Origin: Linyphia triangularis
Taxonomy: Eukaryota > Arthropoda > Arachnida > Araneae > Linyphiidae
Length of the DNA: 64,000 bases
Reading direction: 5' to 3'
NCBI GenBank assembly: GCA_963978545.1
Contig: OZ021721.1
Location: 43,100,785 to 43,164,784, forward strand
Positions within the stretch are counted from its first letter, which is position 1. Each line of letters begins with the position of its first letter. The notes under the pieces are model-generated. The model did not search any database and was not told the origin of the DNA. It saw only the letters and a program-made list of their open reading frames with translations. Positions 11,340 through 23,869 of the stretch are shown one piece after another. Position numbers and translations under genes: made by a program.

Positions 11340-13560
11340 TTATACTATGATTTGTTCAGTAACTTTATTTGTTTAGGTGGCGATTTTTGTTGGGATTCAT
11401 TGTAGTTTTAACTGTTGTTTATTACTACTAGGGATTTGCTTTTTGAAAGTTATTTAAAGTAATAGAGGTAGTGAATTGAGCTCATTTATATGTTTTAAAT
11501 TGTAAGAATCAATTTTGAGGTCTCGACACGCATAGCTTAAAGTTAAATACTGACATTTTGATGTTTAAGCTATTGAAAAAGTATGATGAATCTCATTAGA
11601 ATTGAATTCTAAATGTAATATAATCCAGGCTAAAATTTAATTTTTAAAATAGAATAGGAATTGCAGTAAGTACATTGATTCATCAAACCTACCAAATAGC
11701 AAACAATACCTAGGAAATATGGTATTTAAAATTAAAGTGCAATTAATTTTATTCACTTTAATCTCCCTAGTACTGATGAATAAGTCTCAACTAAAATAAA
11801 TTATTAAATTAAAAAGAAACGCAATACATTTTATGGTTGGATACAATAGAATCAAATAATTTAGGAGCTTAATAATTATAATGGCTGAATAATAAAATAA
11901 AGAAAATGGTTGAATATATAAGTTATTTTAAAATTTATATGTGTATAGATAATATGTTATAAAACACTTCTAATTCAGATTATCGTTAAATTCCAGAAAA
12001 TATCAACCGATATATTAAGTTTCCTACCATTATTAAAGCTTCTTAAAACTTAAAAAGTTTTTTTTAAACATATATTTTTCTATAGGAGTATTAAGACTAA
12101 TAATTTAAATCTAGTTTTTGTATACATTATTAATAATCTTTGAATAATTATGCTTGGAAAATAATATTTAAATGCATTGATGTAACTGCTTGAATGAAGT
12201 ATTTGATAAACGAATTGCTTACAAAATTTTGTACCGCTAAAGATAAACTTCAAATGCGTCTGGCATGAGTTCCACATAACAGAGACTCAAAATTTGTAAG
12301 GTGTCGGCATAATGAAGCAAGTATCGAACGCTCCGATATAAACCTAAAAGAACAACTTTTAAATACAGAAGAATGTTCTGGCAGTTATGTTTGTTATATC
12401 CCCATACAAAATATAAAGAACTTTCTTTTTATAATTTGTTTCCAGAAAGTCCTTCCTTTGGTATTTTCAAATCTACTTTTCGTAGCTACTGATATTTCGA
12501 AAGTGATCCTTGCTGAGTAATCCTTATGGTTATGAAAACTGTGAAAAAATACAAGCTTTGGAAGATGCCGTTACAGCCCTTATTGCTATTTTCCGGCAAA
12601 AGCGGAAAGCCGTATAATAAAAGTCAGTAATAAGTACCGGTTTCTTTTTCGGTTCTCTGAAAACTGGGAATTGCTTTTTTTACTGGGAGACGACCGCTCA
12701 AAGTCCCATCATTATATTCTTTAATTTAAAAGAAAACAGTGGTATGGTGGTTGCAATATAGCGGCGAAATTTACTAAGAAGGGAATTTATGACTTGGATG
12801 GTACTGGCTTCGAATTGGCGAGATAAACCGTAAGGATTAAATATTTTTCGTTCCCTTTGATAGAGTTTCAAGGATGGGTATGCTATTTTGCGATTATAAA
12901 TTTTAGTCAGTAATATAAACATATTGACGTTTACTTGAAATTTTATTGAGAAATTTTGGGTGCGTAAGTATAGGATACAAAGTTTTCTTGAATAGATGAA
13001 ACAAGTGGGTATTGATTATTTTCTTGCGTATGAATAACACGTGGGCTATTCTGTGCTGGAATATCGGTAAGTCAGGTTTTGGGTGAATTTTATTAGTACA
13101 CTCACTCCCTTGAAATCGTAATCGCATCCTCCTTTGAAATAGTTTTAGGAAGTTTTTAACACAAGAGTATAGATAAGTTATACAATTATATAACGTTTAT
13201 TGTGTTGGACTCTTGTTCGAAATTGCAGAGTATTTAAAAAGTGAAACGAAACTGCAGCGAGGATATTTTGAATTGGAGGTGTTTTGTTGCGTGCCTTCCA
13301 AGATAATTTTCAAGGCAAAATTCCCCATGCGTTTCCAAACATAAGTGTATATAATGGGGTCGTTAACTTTATATTAGGGTAATGAATAAGGTAAATAGTC
13401 ACGCTGTTTTCTATATGAAATTCAATTTTCCAATTTTTCTTAGTTATTCTTAAACTTAAACTTCACGTACATGTATTTTATTTGTATTGTTACAATTATC
13501 ATTTAACAAAATATAGCACTCATTAAAGTAATTTACTTTTTTTTATGGTACACAGTACCA
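11340..13560. other. AT-rich DNA with chance frames
   Basis: Three minus-strand frames of 65-74 codons (12080-13127) lack motifs. The stretch 12600-12900 is slightly GC-richer but unassigned. Confidence 0.4.
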
Positions 13561-13568
13561 GAATCATG

Positions 13569-14074
13569 CAGGATGACTCAAAAGTAACGGGACATTAGAA
13601 AAATATGTAATTCTAGTACATTTGATAGTAGGAGGATGCAGTTTTGCCCCTCTTAATAATGCAAAACGTACTTAGGGTTTTCATCACTGGATTCTGTAGA
13701 TATTTGTGAGCATATTTACAGTGGTTTTTTTATTTTTTATTTTTATCATGAGATGTCTATGTAGATGTCCAGAGTGTTTCGTCATAAGATGATTTGATTC
13801 TGTAGATATTTATGGTCCAGAGTTTTTCATCACCAGATTTTTCTATAGATATTTGTGAGTATCTTTTCAGTGTTATTTAAGTAAGATGGGGACAGCTAAT
13901 TATTAGAGTTGTGACGTAAAGCCATGTGATATCACTTTAATAAAAAAAAATGAACTATTTTTACTTGTGGAAAAATTTTCTTATAATTTTTTGTGAAAAC
14001 TACATTGACATACTTTGAATTATACGTGAATAATATTTTTTTTTCTAATGATCCATTGCTTCTGAATCACCTTG
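13569..14074. mobile_element. TIR element of Tc1/mariner type with internal minisatellite
   Basis: Left end CAGGATGACTCAAAAGTAAC continues GGGACATTAGAAAAATA. The right end read inward is CAAGGTGATTCAGAAGCAAT, continuing GGATCATTAGAAAAAAA. Flanks are TG and CA, a possible worn TA pair. At 13677-13875 a degenerate unit built on TTTTCATCAC-GATTCTGTAGATATTTGTGAG occurs about three times. No coding frame. Confidence 0.6.
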
Positions 14075-14079
14075 CAAAT

Positions 14080-17000
14080 TTCCACCTAATTTTACTTGGA
14101 TTCAATATAACTAATCTTAGAGCTTAGTTATGAAAGCACCATGTAGCATTTTAGAAATCCGTTCAATAAACATTTTGCGCTGTGCGAATCTTAAAAATGA
14201 CTATTGAAACCTTCCGATCGACCTTTTCTCTTCAGCCAATAAGAATTTAGAAAGGTGGTTTCCAAAAGAATTAATTAAAAAATATTTCAAAACAAGCTCC
14301 TTACCACTGATGGCTTGGTAAACAGATGCATTTGAAATGTCTTCCCCCCATACCAATTGAGGCGAAGGATATTGCACAGACCAAATGGTTCATAAATGCT
14401 TTTTCTTCTTTTCTTAAACGCGATAATGAATAAAAAGAACCCGAGGCGAGCAAAATGATTAATTAGTTTTTCTTTAAAGAAATTTACTCAGAGGAATTTT
14501 TTCATTTGGAAAACTTTATGATGAGAGATTCGTGACACGTTGAAAATTTTCGCTGAAGAAAGAGAAGATTACGTTATCTAATGGCGTCTAAAATACTACT
14601 TAATTATTCATCTTCACACCCCGAGGTGGTTATTTTAAAAACATTATAGAACTATCTTATTGAGGTAAAAGGATTAAAAGTTTCACAGTAGAACCATTTC
14701 CAGTATTTGCATTATCGAAAGTAATTTTTTTAATTGAAAAAAAAACGTTAGAAAGACTTTCTTAAAGTTTGGGTAAAAACTTTTCAATTTTCGTTTATAA
14801 TACAATCATTCTTCATTAATAATTCAATATTCAATTATAAATTATTTTTTATATTTTATCTGTACAAAATCAAATTAAACTCCTCATTTTACATATTTTA
14901 AGGGTATTGTTCTTGAAATAGGATTTGTGTAGTTAATAATAATTTCAATACTGGTATTAGGCGGTGTAAAATGCTTGAAATAGATTTGAAATTAGCTTTT
15001 AAAATGTTTTGGTAATGAAAAGAGATTTATAGTGTAAAATTGCATGGTGGGGACTCAAAATGGTTTTGAATAGCTACAAAATGAAAAGGAAAGTCCCAGA
15101 ATATTGCATGTAATGGTTATTAAAAAGAGAAAATAATTTAATGTTTCCCATTATTAAGAGAATTGACTGTAAGAATCTAATTTGATAAGATTTTGGAATT
15201 TTAGTGTAGTGTTATGTTGGAAGAGGTGGATAGCGAAATACTTTTCATATTTTTTTTCGCAAAAATAAAAAATACTCTTGAATTTTTTTTTTTTAGACGA
15301 GAAAAGCATATATTACTTTTTGTTAAACAAGTATAAATTTATCTCATATGAGTTTTAATCTTACTCAAATTTTGTGCAAGAAGTAAATTAACTTTATTCA
15401 GCAAATTTTTAATGTATGTTGCACAATACTGCAAGAATATCAAAATTATCTCCCAACATAGTATATTTCTTTATACAATAATAACTTTCATACGATAAAA
15501 TGCAATATAATTATACCACGTATATGTATTGACGTTATAATTAATGGAACTTTCGTCATTAGAAACCTAGTTTCTTGATAGTATTACTTTCAGAAACTGA
15601 TTCGAATTAGTAAAGAATGAAATTTTAGTCTAAAGAAAATCGTTATATAATTTTTAGAAAAAATGTTTAAAATGTGTTGTAGAGGCTTTTAAACTTGTGT
15701 TTTAAATTAGTACAAAATTTATTAAATTTATTTGGAGTTTGAAAATAATATTTTGATAAAAATACTATAAAACCTTACAAGTTGATATCTTTTTAAAACG
15801 AAAGAAATGTACTGGAGTTTTAAACTTGGGTGATTGAGATTTAACCTTTTAGAGCTTCTAAATATAACACTAAAGATTACATGTTAAAATAGTTATGATG
15901 TTACTAAGATTTTTTTACAGCTCTTCCAAAAAAATTATTCATGTATAAAAATGTAGAGTATGTTATGTTAACAGTTCTATTCGAATACTTCTAATATAAT
16001 ATTTTTGTTTTGGATCTAAATATTTCTGCATTGGATTAGATTATGCGAATAACAATTAACTTTTTCAAAGCATGGTCATCTACTTTAATGTTTTTACAGA
16101 AATTGTTATATGTAGTTCAAATATTCAAGTGTAATTTATTGTTGAATGAAGTATGATGATTCAATAAAAATAATTACTTTCGGTTAATGTAATTATCACT
16201 CATTTAATCTACCCAATTACTACTGAAACATGACAAATCTATTTCACTACTATTTTCAACACTATCGTCATTAATGGTTGAAAGCCACGGTTTTCTGGGT
16301 GATCATTTATATGCTTTAGTTATTTATTTTAAGATATTTTTACGTTTTGTGTGTGTGATCAACTTTATTTAATCGTTTTTTTGCAAACGTTTTATTCAAG
16401 GGTATTCGGGGCTGTCACAAATACACAATTTAGGTTTGCGTCTATGAAACATATTTCTAACTTATTTAGCTTTTAAGAAAAAAAAATGGATTTTGATAAG
16501 TAGCTTTGAGTTTAAAATTTAGAAAAAAATATGATTTAAAATATTGTTTTTTTTTAATAACATATAATAGTACTTTAGATAATGTAGCTTAATTTGTGGT
16601 CAACAAACAAAGAATGCGATGTGTGAAAAACTATGTTAAAATCATATTCAGGGCTAATGTTGCTTAAAGTGTGTTTTTTCAGTAAGGTTCATTAATTTTA
16701 AATGTTACTAAGAAAAGTTTTTAATTCGGCATATAAGTACAATAAAAGTAAGCGATATTTTTTGCGCTTTATTTACAGTAGAGAAGACTCCGTTGTTATT
16801 TTGAATAAAAAATTAACTATTTTCAGAGAATAATGAGGGATTACAAACTTTATTGCGGGCTGGGTAAGGAAGGTTCTCTCCCTCTATCCTTATAAGGGTG
16901 AAAAAAAAAAAAAAACGTGAGAAAAGCGAAAGAAAAGTGAAAAAAAAAAAAGAAAAAAGAAAGAAGGGCAGTATACAAAGACACCGAATATACATAACGT

Positions 17001-17600
17001 GCTGACCACAATTTTTCCAAATTTAGCTACTTCCCATTGAAGCCATAAATATAAAAACGTAGCAACACCATTTTTTTCATCGTTTAGTTATTTTAAACCA
17101 ATTCTGGCTACCTATTTCTGCCAAAATTAAGTTCTTAATGCAATCAATAAATCCCTCGTAATTTAAAACCGATTAGATTACGGGGTCAATACCTGAACCA
17201 GCATTTCTTTCTCCTGTTGGCTTTTTGTCTTATCATTATGCTACGGTAATTCAGAACGTATTTCAGTGAAATTTTTATTTATATTAATTGAATCCTATAT
17301 TTGGACAACTCTAATGTTATAGATATGAAAAAGATTGTTGATGTATAGAGGTACAGAGAAAGGATTAAGAGAGGTACAATGGGCTAGCAGGCTTAAGTGG
17401 GCATGGCTTTGTCACTCTCTTTTCAAATCTAATCTAATCTAATCTAAGATCGTTGATCACATAGGGCAAGGGGAGTCATAAAGAAACTTTGCTGATATAT
17501 GGACCTCTAGCGGCCGTTCCGTTCAACAGATCGAGATGAAAATTCAGGTATAGTTATTTGGAGGTATGAGTTCGAGATTCTGTGATTGGGCAACGAAATG
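14080..17600. other. AT-rich intergenic DNA, nothing recognised
   Basis: Apart from four tandem TCTAA units at 17429-17448 and A tracts near 16900-16960, I see no structure. The 60-codon minus frame at 16813 is poly-Phe from poly-A. Confidence 0.4.
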
Positions 17601-17601
17601 G

Positions 17602-18129
17602 CACTCACGGTTATAGTTACAGAAACTCACAATTTTCGAATGACAACATCTTATATTTCCTATCGCAAAATGCTCAGCGCATTATGAAAAACCCTAAGCG
17701 CTTGAAAACCCTAAACACTGTTGGAATGGTACGCGTATCATAAAAAGCGGACGCGTTATGCGCACGTACAAAAAAAAAAAAAAAAAAAAAAAAACCAGCT
17801 CTGAGAACGTGAAATAAAAACACGATCAGGGCACATGGAGGCCTCTCTCCAGATATTCAGCATAGAAAACCGCTAAAATTACCTGTGATGGCACCCATGT
17901 GAACTTTGACCTCTATCATATGCAAATTTCCACCGTGTACCCCGATCCGTGTTTTTGTTGGCTGTTTGCAGAGCTGTTTTTTGTGCGTGCGTAACGAGTG
18001 CGTTTTTTGTGATACATGTACCATTCCAACGCTCTTTAGGGTTTTCACATGCGCTGAGCATTTTGCGACAGGAAAAAGTAGGCGTTGCCATATGAAAATT
18101 TCGAGTTTCTGTAACTATAACAGTAATGT
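17602..18129. mobile_element. Long-armed palindromic (foldback) element
   Basis: The left arm (17602-17842) and right arm (17929-18129) are inverted copies. Shared blocks include GTTATAGTTACAGAAACTC, CGCAAAATGCTCAGCGCAT, GTTGGAATGGTAC and AAAAACACG. The left arm also carries an A24 tract at 17770-17794 and an extra AACCCTAA repeat. The loop is about 86 bp. The several 60-90-codon open frames here run through the arms on both strands and are by-products of the palindrome. No clear target duplication was found. Confidence 0.65.
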
Positions 18130-18179
18130 TTACTATGTTTACTGATTTCAATCAATTTTCAGCACACATTAATCCAATT

Positions 18180-18690
18180 TCATATAAAGACAAATGCTAT
18201 GATTACTATTGATTTTATTTCAGCTGAAGTAGCTTGAAAAGTGGGTGACGATTCAATTTTACATACGATGTAAACATTCTTATTAATACTAGCTTTTCCT
18301 ACAACTTTTAATGTCGTTGTTGATTTTGTTTGTAATTTAATTCGGTCTGTTGCCTCAAAATAGGACGACGCATCTAAATTGGGAAAAGTTAATTGCCTGA
18401 ACCGCCTCAATGTCGACATACTAATGTTTTATCCACTATAGAGGTATCCCATGTAGTATTTTAGACGAAAGCATGGTCCCGGAATCAAAATGTTTACCCA
18501 GCAATCGGACCGTGTTTTACAGATGCAGTATGGTTCGCGTGATGTGGAAAATTGTCTCGATTCAGCTGTCAGGTATCCTGGTGGAAGTTTTCTGGTTTAC
18601 TCTTATTCAAGATGCATCTGTGGTCCTTGAAATAATACATCATATTCTAAGGATACTTTTGCCTTATAAAGCCCCCGTGTAGCATTTGCA
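18180..18690. other. Unrecognised moderately GC-rich stretch with short frames
   Basis: A 79-codon minus-strand frame (18419-18180, containing NLDASSYFEATDRIKLQTKS) and a 69-codon plus-strand frame at 18473 lie in a stretch less A/T-rich than its flanks. The minus frame has a plausible soluble-protein composition before a hydrophobic tail, but no motif I know. It may be a fragment of a mobile-element gene. Confidence 0.25.
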
Positions 18691-19169
18691 TATCGAAACA
18701 TACGATAGAACAAATCTGGATAAGATATATTTTTTTTTCTAATATCTTCAATCATTCTCACTTCCAAAGATATAAATTAGTATTTACAATAACGTTTAGT
18801 GTCTGTACTAATCAAAAGAGGCTGCCAATGTTTCGGTTGATTCAGGAGCATAACAGTGCACCAAATGTTGTTTTGTTCAAAATCAGACAAAGTTTTCCCA
18901 ATTGAAAGTACCATCTTGTGGGGAAAAATTGAACTTATGTTTAAAATTTTTCTTCATATATATCACTTTTAAGTGAATTTTTTTTTATTTAGATCCGTTG
19001 ATAACTACAGGCAACAGATGACTCTAATTCAGATAACTATAATTGCGGGCACTTTGAATATTAGCCAGGTACTCTTTTCTATATCACTTGTCACAAATCA
19101 CACATCCATGCATTCAATGTCTGGTACGCAGATAGACCGTCACCCTAAAATTAGAATAATCTCTTTTCC

Positions 19170-19320
19170 TCAATCTCTGCAAGTGTCTAGATATCTAACT
19201 GATGGATTACTCCTGTCAGAAATGCTGAAAAGGACATTTCAGATAGATACCTAACTGAAGTTGAAGGAAAGTGTGCCAGGATGTTGAGCAGGACATTTCC
19301 TTTAGAAAGACGTCTTTCCA
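19170..19320 (+). repeat. Short tandem repeat with coding-like periodicity
   Basis: GATATCTAACTGATGG...AATGCTGAAAAGGACATTTC is followed by GATACCTAACTGAAGT...GATGTTGAGCAGGACATTTC. Translated in two adjacent frames they give RYLTDGLLLSEMLKRTF and RYLTEVEGKCARMLSRTF. The function is unknown and the frames are not joined. Confidence 0.4.
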
Positions 19321-19699
19321 AAGACTGATGATGAGGAAGTGGCTACCGTAAGTAAACTGCATCTGTTTAAAAACCTCTAGAACATGTTCTAAGGAACAAA
19401 ATTTCCTATACCTATGATTTAGAACACGGGAAAACGATATACGAAGAAAAAATACAGATCGGATCAAATTGTCGTTACCAGATGGCCAGATGAAAATATG
19501 ACACTATAAAGGTTTTATACGGACATTATGAGTATTTCAACCAAAAATAATTCTACATCGTTTTGGATATAGGTCATATAATTGTTGTCATTGAAGCATT
19601 ATTTGCAAAAATTTAATTATCTTTAAAAATTTATATGTTTTTATTTTTATATTTATTGGTATTATTTAATTTTTCGAGATAATTTCTGCATTGTCTTTG

Positions 19700-20160
19700 C
19701 GGATGTACATAAATTACGTCACACACCGATGGAAGGGGGAGGGAGTTTCTCTAACGTGATGAATCTTGATATGGAGGAGGGTGAGTGGGTATTAGCTTAC
19801 CTGACGTAACAATTTCCCTTTTGCGGGAAAAATTTAATCAACATTTTTTTTTTCAATTCAAAGTTTAAAAAAAATTAGTTTCAGTCATTTGAGATCATTT
19901 GATCAAGAAAGTTTACATGCAATAAGTTGGACTTTATTCTAAGTTACTTTTAAAACTAGATTAATATATATTTTTTAATGATTTAAATTAGAGGGGGATG
20001 GTAAGATTAACTAAATTAAGTTTTTAGTAGAGAGAAGGTAGGAAGTAGAGTGAGGGAGAGGGGGGGGGGGGTCAATCATACGTGACTGAGCGTGACTAGG
20101 TGAGGGGTTGGAGGATAAAAAAAACTCAAAATCTTGTGTGTCGTAATTTATATACGTTCC
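19700..20160. mobile_element. Possible MITE with inverted termini
   Basis: GATGTACATAAATTACGTCA at the left pairs with TGTCGTAATTTATATACGTTCC at 20141-20162. The interior has purine-rich GGGGGAGGGAG and GAGGGAGAGG tracts and a run of 12 G at 20060-20071. The exact termini and target duplication are unclear. Confidence 0.5.
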
Positions 20161-20164
20161 GTAG

Positions 20165-21520
20165 TAAATACATAGCACATATATAAATTTCTATGGAGAT
20201 CTTTTGATTTCTAAAGAATACTGACTGCTTTAAGCAGCAGCAGCAGTTTAATTATAACCATCTTGTAGATTCATTATTGTTTCCTGATAAGTACTATCTA
20301 AGTGGACAGTGTAGATGATTGCATAACGAGAATAAGTAAATAAAGATTTCCCAAACTGTAGATCACGATCCACTTGTGGATTATGAGAAAATTTTTGGTG
20401 TGTCACGAAACGATACAAATGCGTAAATACATTCGGATTGAAAGTTAATAGAAAGTTAATAATTTAAAAAATCTCAAGTGCCTATTAAATTGAATAATTA
20501 ATTAAAACCGTTGTGTATCATATTTGCAATATCATATGTTTTTTGTTCTAATATTTCTTCCCGATAAGTTGTATAGCATATATAAGACACTTTTAAGTAG
20601 AGGGTTAAGACATGATTTCACAAATTATTTAAAGAAGAAAGCAAAATAAAAAGTCTATATAATTAATGTATTTAATGAAAACATTTCTGCTTTCATCAAA
20701 ATTCTATTGGGGCTGATTGTTTCTTCGAAGTTATTTCCTAGTGGAAGAACAAATGCCAGATACTTGGAGAAATTGTAAATGAAACCTTCATATTTTGTCT
20801 GATTGCAAAATTGACGGGTAAAGTAAAGCTTCTATTTAAGAGTAAAATGAATAAATATAATTGTTTTACCTCTGAATATTTCGATTGAAGTTGTACTTAC
20901 TCTGTATAACATGTCAGATAAATATTAAACACAATTTAATTATATTATCCTATGCACAAAAATTCAGAAAGGAAATATAACTTTGAAGATTTTTAAATGA
21001 ACAAAATAATTTACTTTAGTTAGAATTAATTAACTGAATGAATCTTAACTGAATTAAAGAGAAACAAAAACGTTTGTTTCGTATCAATTATTTCGAACTT
21101 TGTAACTAAACTGATACAGTTTTATTGCATTCGTGTAAAAATTTTAATAATGGGATATGATATTTTGTTGTTGAGTGTCTTAATATGCAAGTATTCAATT
21201 TTATGCATTCAAGAAAGTGTATACACTCCATTGATTTATTACAGAAAAGTCCTACAATATAGATAAAGAATAATAAGTATAAATATGTTTAAGAATATAA
21301 AGAGTTCCTCCCTCTCCCCTCATATCAGTGATGCTGACTGATAATATATAATGATTTTATATGTTTGACTTCTAGAGAATGACGCAATATCTCTTTTTTA
21401 AAAAAGAGCATAAATGGTTTTTACTATTTAAGATTTAATTAATATTTAAACTATTTTTGCATGTCTCTGTTTCTAAACCATTTACTTATATCTCTACAGT
21501 TTTAGGTTTTAAAAATTTTA
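20165..21520. other. AT-rich intergenic DNA, nothing recognised
   Basis: A short GCAGCAGCAG run at 20237 is the only simple feature. No coding signal. Confidence 0.4.
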
Positions 21521-21521
21521 T

Positions 21522-22175
21522 CCCTTGGTTAGTCGCACGACCTTTTGTCAAGCGGTTAGTCGCGTGGGGACAAATATCCCCAAATTCAAATTTTCGCGCA
21601 TACCATTTAATTCGTGATCAAGTAAGAAAGTAAGTTTATATTTTAATTAAAAACATAAACAAAAAACAACGTTATTGAACAGAATAAACTAAAATTTAAA
21701 AAATATTAAAAAAATAACTTAAAAAAACTCTAAGAATAAAAAACATATTATTATTGAAATGAGCCTTGTGAAGATTAAAATTTATTTTTAAAATAGTTTT
21801 AAAACACAATAAGCAGAATCACATTAAACATTACTGATAAAATTATTGTGAAAATATAAATTTACATCTAAAATAGTATGAAAATAATTATATAAGGCAG
21901 AGAAATAGATTTTATAATAAAAAATCATTCATTGTCCTCCTCAAAATCTGCGCAATTTATACATATTTCATTCTGAAGTAAATAATCCTTGCAGACCTAT
22001 TTGTCTCAGTTTTTCATTTTCAGTATTACTTGAAATCCAAGAATATAAATAAAAAAAAAAGAGTGAACTCAAGTAAAAAATTGCATATTTTTTTTGCTGA
22101 GAAATAATGTGTCAGTCAAATCATATCGTAAAAAATAACATGCCCCCTCACAAAACATAAAAGCTATAAAAGTAT

Positions 22176-22206
<31 letters not shown>

Positions 22207-22467
22207 CAACCTATTTTAGATTACTTGATTACTTACCAAAATTAGAATACAGGGTTGGTCGCGTGGGGGGGGGGGGGATAAACGTCAACCAAATAGGTAC
22301 TGTGTAACCTGAGTACACGCATGGAACTGAATGAATACACGTAAGGAAACGTCAAGGTTAGATAGAAAGGTACTGGGACGGGCTTTGATCATGGGCTGCT
22401 GTCTATCAAGAAATTGACAAAACAATTTTTGTGGGGAACATTTCTCAACCGCGCGACTTACCAAAGC
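21522..22467 (-). mobile_element. TTAA-target non-autonomous element, long copy (piggyBac-like)
   Basis: Left end CCCTTGGTTAGTCGCACGAC; the right end read inward is GCTTTGGTAAGTCGCGCGG. TTAA follows the right end (22468-22471); the left flank is TTAT, probably a mutated TTAA. A second GGTTAGTCGCGTGGGG occurs just inside the left end, and another at about 22255 precedes a run of 13 G. The left 150 bp and right 100 bp match the short element at 42100-42368 closely. A TTAA target with ends starting CCC is typical of the piggyBac superfamily. A cysteine-rich fragment inside supports this weakly. Confidence 0.75.
21925..22040 (-). pseudogene. Possible piggyBac C-terminal cysteine-rich relic
   Basis: Read on the minus strand, 21996-21925 gives VCKDYLLQNEICINCADFEE then DNE and a stop. 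An upstream frame reads SSNTENEKLRQI. Spaced cysteines (VCKD...ICINC) near a C-terminus, in an element with TTAA flanks, suit the zinc-binding tail of piggyBac transposases. The stretch is short and frameshifted, so chance cannot be excluded. Confidence 0.35.
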
Positions 22468-23480
22468 TTAAGTCATGAATTGCAAAAAAAATATTTTCAA
22501 GACTTCTAAAACTTTTACAACGAGTGGTAAGCTATGTGATTAAATTAAAAAAAATATATTCGAAATTTAACAGGGACCTTTCTAAGGTGGGAAAATTAAT
22601 AAATTACAAATAGAAGTTCAGAAGTTCTAGGAATGAAATTATTTTATAAGTTGAATATCTACCTCATTTAATTGAAATTTGTCACAGGAAATCTTTAATA
22701 TATTAGAGATGCAAACCATACATGTATTGTATTACAATTACGCCAAAGGAGAACGGATATAAATGTTCAAGCATTCAACTTTAACTTCATCGTTAATTGC
22801 TTACTGTAATGTTTCGTGATTTATGTCTTTTGAGATTTGAGAACGATTCACGGTCTAAAACTGTTATTATTCCGAAATATGGTAGTGATGGATTGAGGAA
22901 AACGTCGAACCATTTCAATTGTTTCGATTTCCAACTTAATTATAATGTCACACATGTTATGACCTTTTGCTTGAATCAAGAGACCAAACACAAAAAGTGA
23001 ATTTTCCTTCTGAGATTTATCAGCTAAATCACCCTTTTTCTTCTTTAGGAAAAACTTTTTAAAAATGCTTCCACAACAGAACTTTCTCTACTTGCCAGAA
23101 GTTATCGCATGAGCACACAAGATTTCGTTTATTTCCTCAAGCATTTAAGTCAATTTTTTTCGCTCGATTTTTTCTCCTTTCTCCAGTTTAGGGTTTAATA
23201 CTTTTGCTTTCTTTATCCATTCTTCGTCACTAAGTCCCATGGGTGCGAACATTTTTTTATTTTTATCGAGAGCTAGGGTCTTCAAATATTTCTCAAGAAC
23301 ATCAATTTATAAGGTGTTTCTGATAATCCATCTTACATTGCAACATATCAGCTGTGACTTCATGAACCCGTTTAATACTTCTTGAAAATAGGGTTTAGAT
23401 TAATGTAACCATTCTTTTTAAAGTTACCCTACGTTCATTGAACTGATATATTTTATTTAAGAAAAATAAACTTTTTTAAA

Positions 23481-23860
23481 GAGCCCCAGTGATCTGGTGA
23501 GTTGAGGCGTTGAACTCCAGATCAGAGGGGGAGAGCTTGGTTCTGCAGAGTGGACTCACTAACGTCTAATCTAAAGCTGTGTAATAGGTTGCCCTTGATT
23601 ACCAACAGAGGCTAACTAGTTTTGTGGAAAATTGCTAATATCGATCTATACGATGATTGATAAACATTCTCTGGTTTGAAGTCAATAACCATGCATACAA
23701 TATCCAAAAGTTATAGTCAGAAATCTGTGCGTCGGTGATGGGGTCTTGTGCACATAAAACTCGCGGCTGCCTCAATGTTCTTTTATTGGCTTCTTGGAGT
23801 TAGATAGAGAAGTGATCGCTCAGGTATCGACCTCTTTATCTGACTGAATTAAAAATTACG
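23481..23860 (+). repeat. Probable tRNA-derived SINE (family D)
   Basis: The head GAGCCCCAGTGATCTGGTGA, GTTGAGGCGTTGAACTCCAG, ATCAGAGGGGGAGAGCTTGG, TTCTG follows tRNA order with an A box and a worn B box. The GC-richer body (CTTGATTACCAACAGAGGCT, GGCTTCTTGGAGTTAGATAG) has no second copy in the window, so the boundaries are estimated. Confidence 0.5.
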
Positions 23861-23869
23861 AGGTAGTAA

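Noticed and set aside
17429..17448. Telomere-like array (TCTAA repeats)
   Set aside because: Only four 5-base units, not the arthropod TTAGG repeat; treated as a simple repeat.
17857..18151. Overlapping frames of 63-90 codons on both strands
   Set aside because: They lie in the arms of a palindrome and mirror each other. Neither resembles a protein family.
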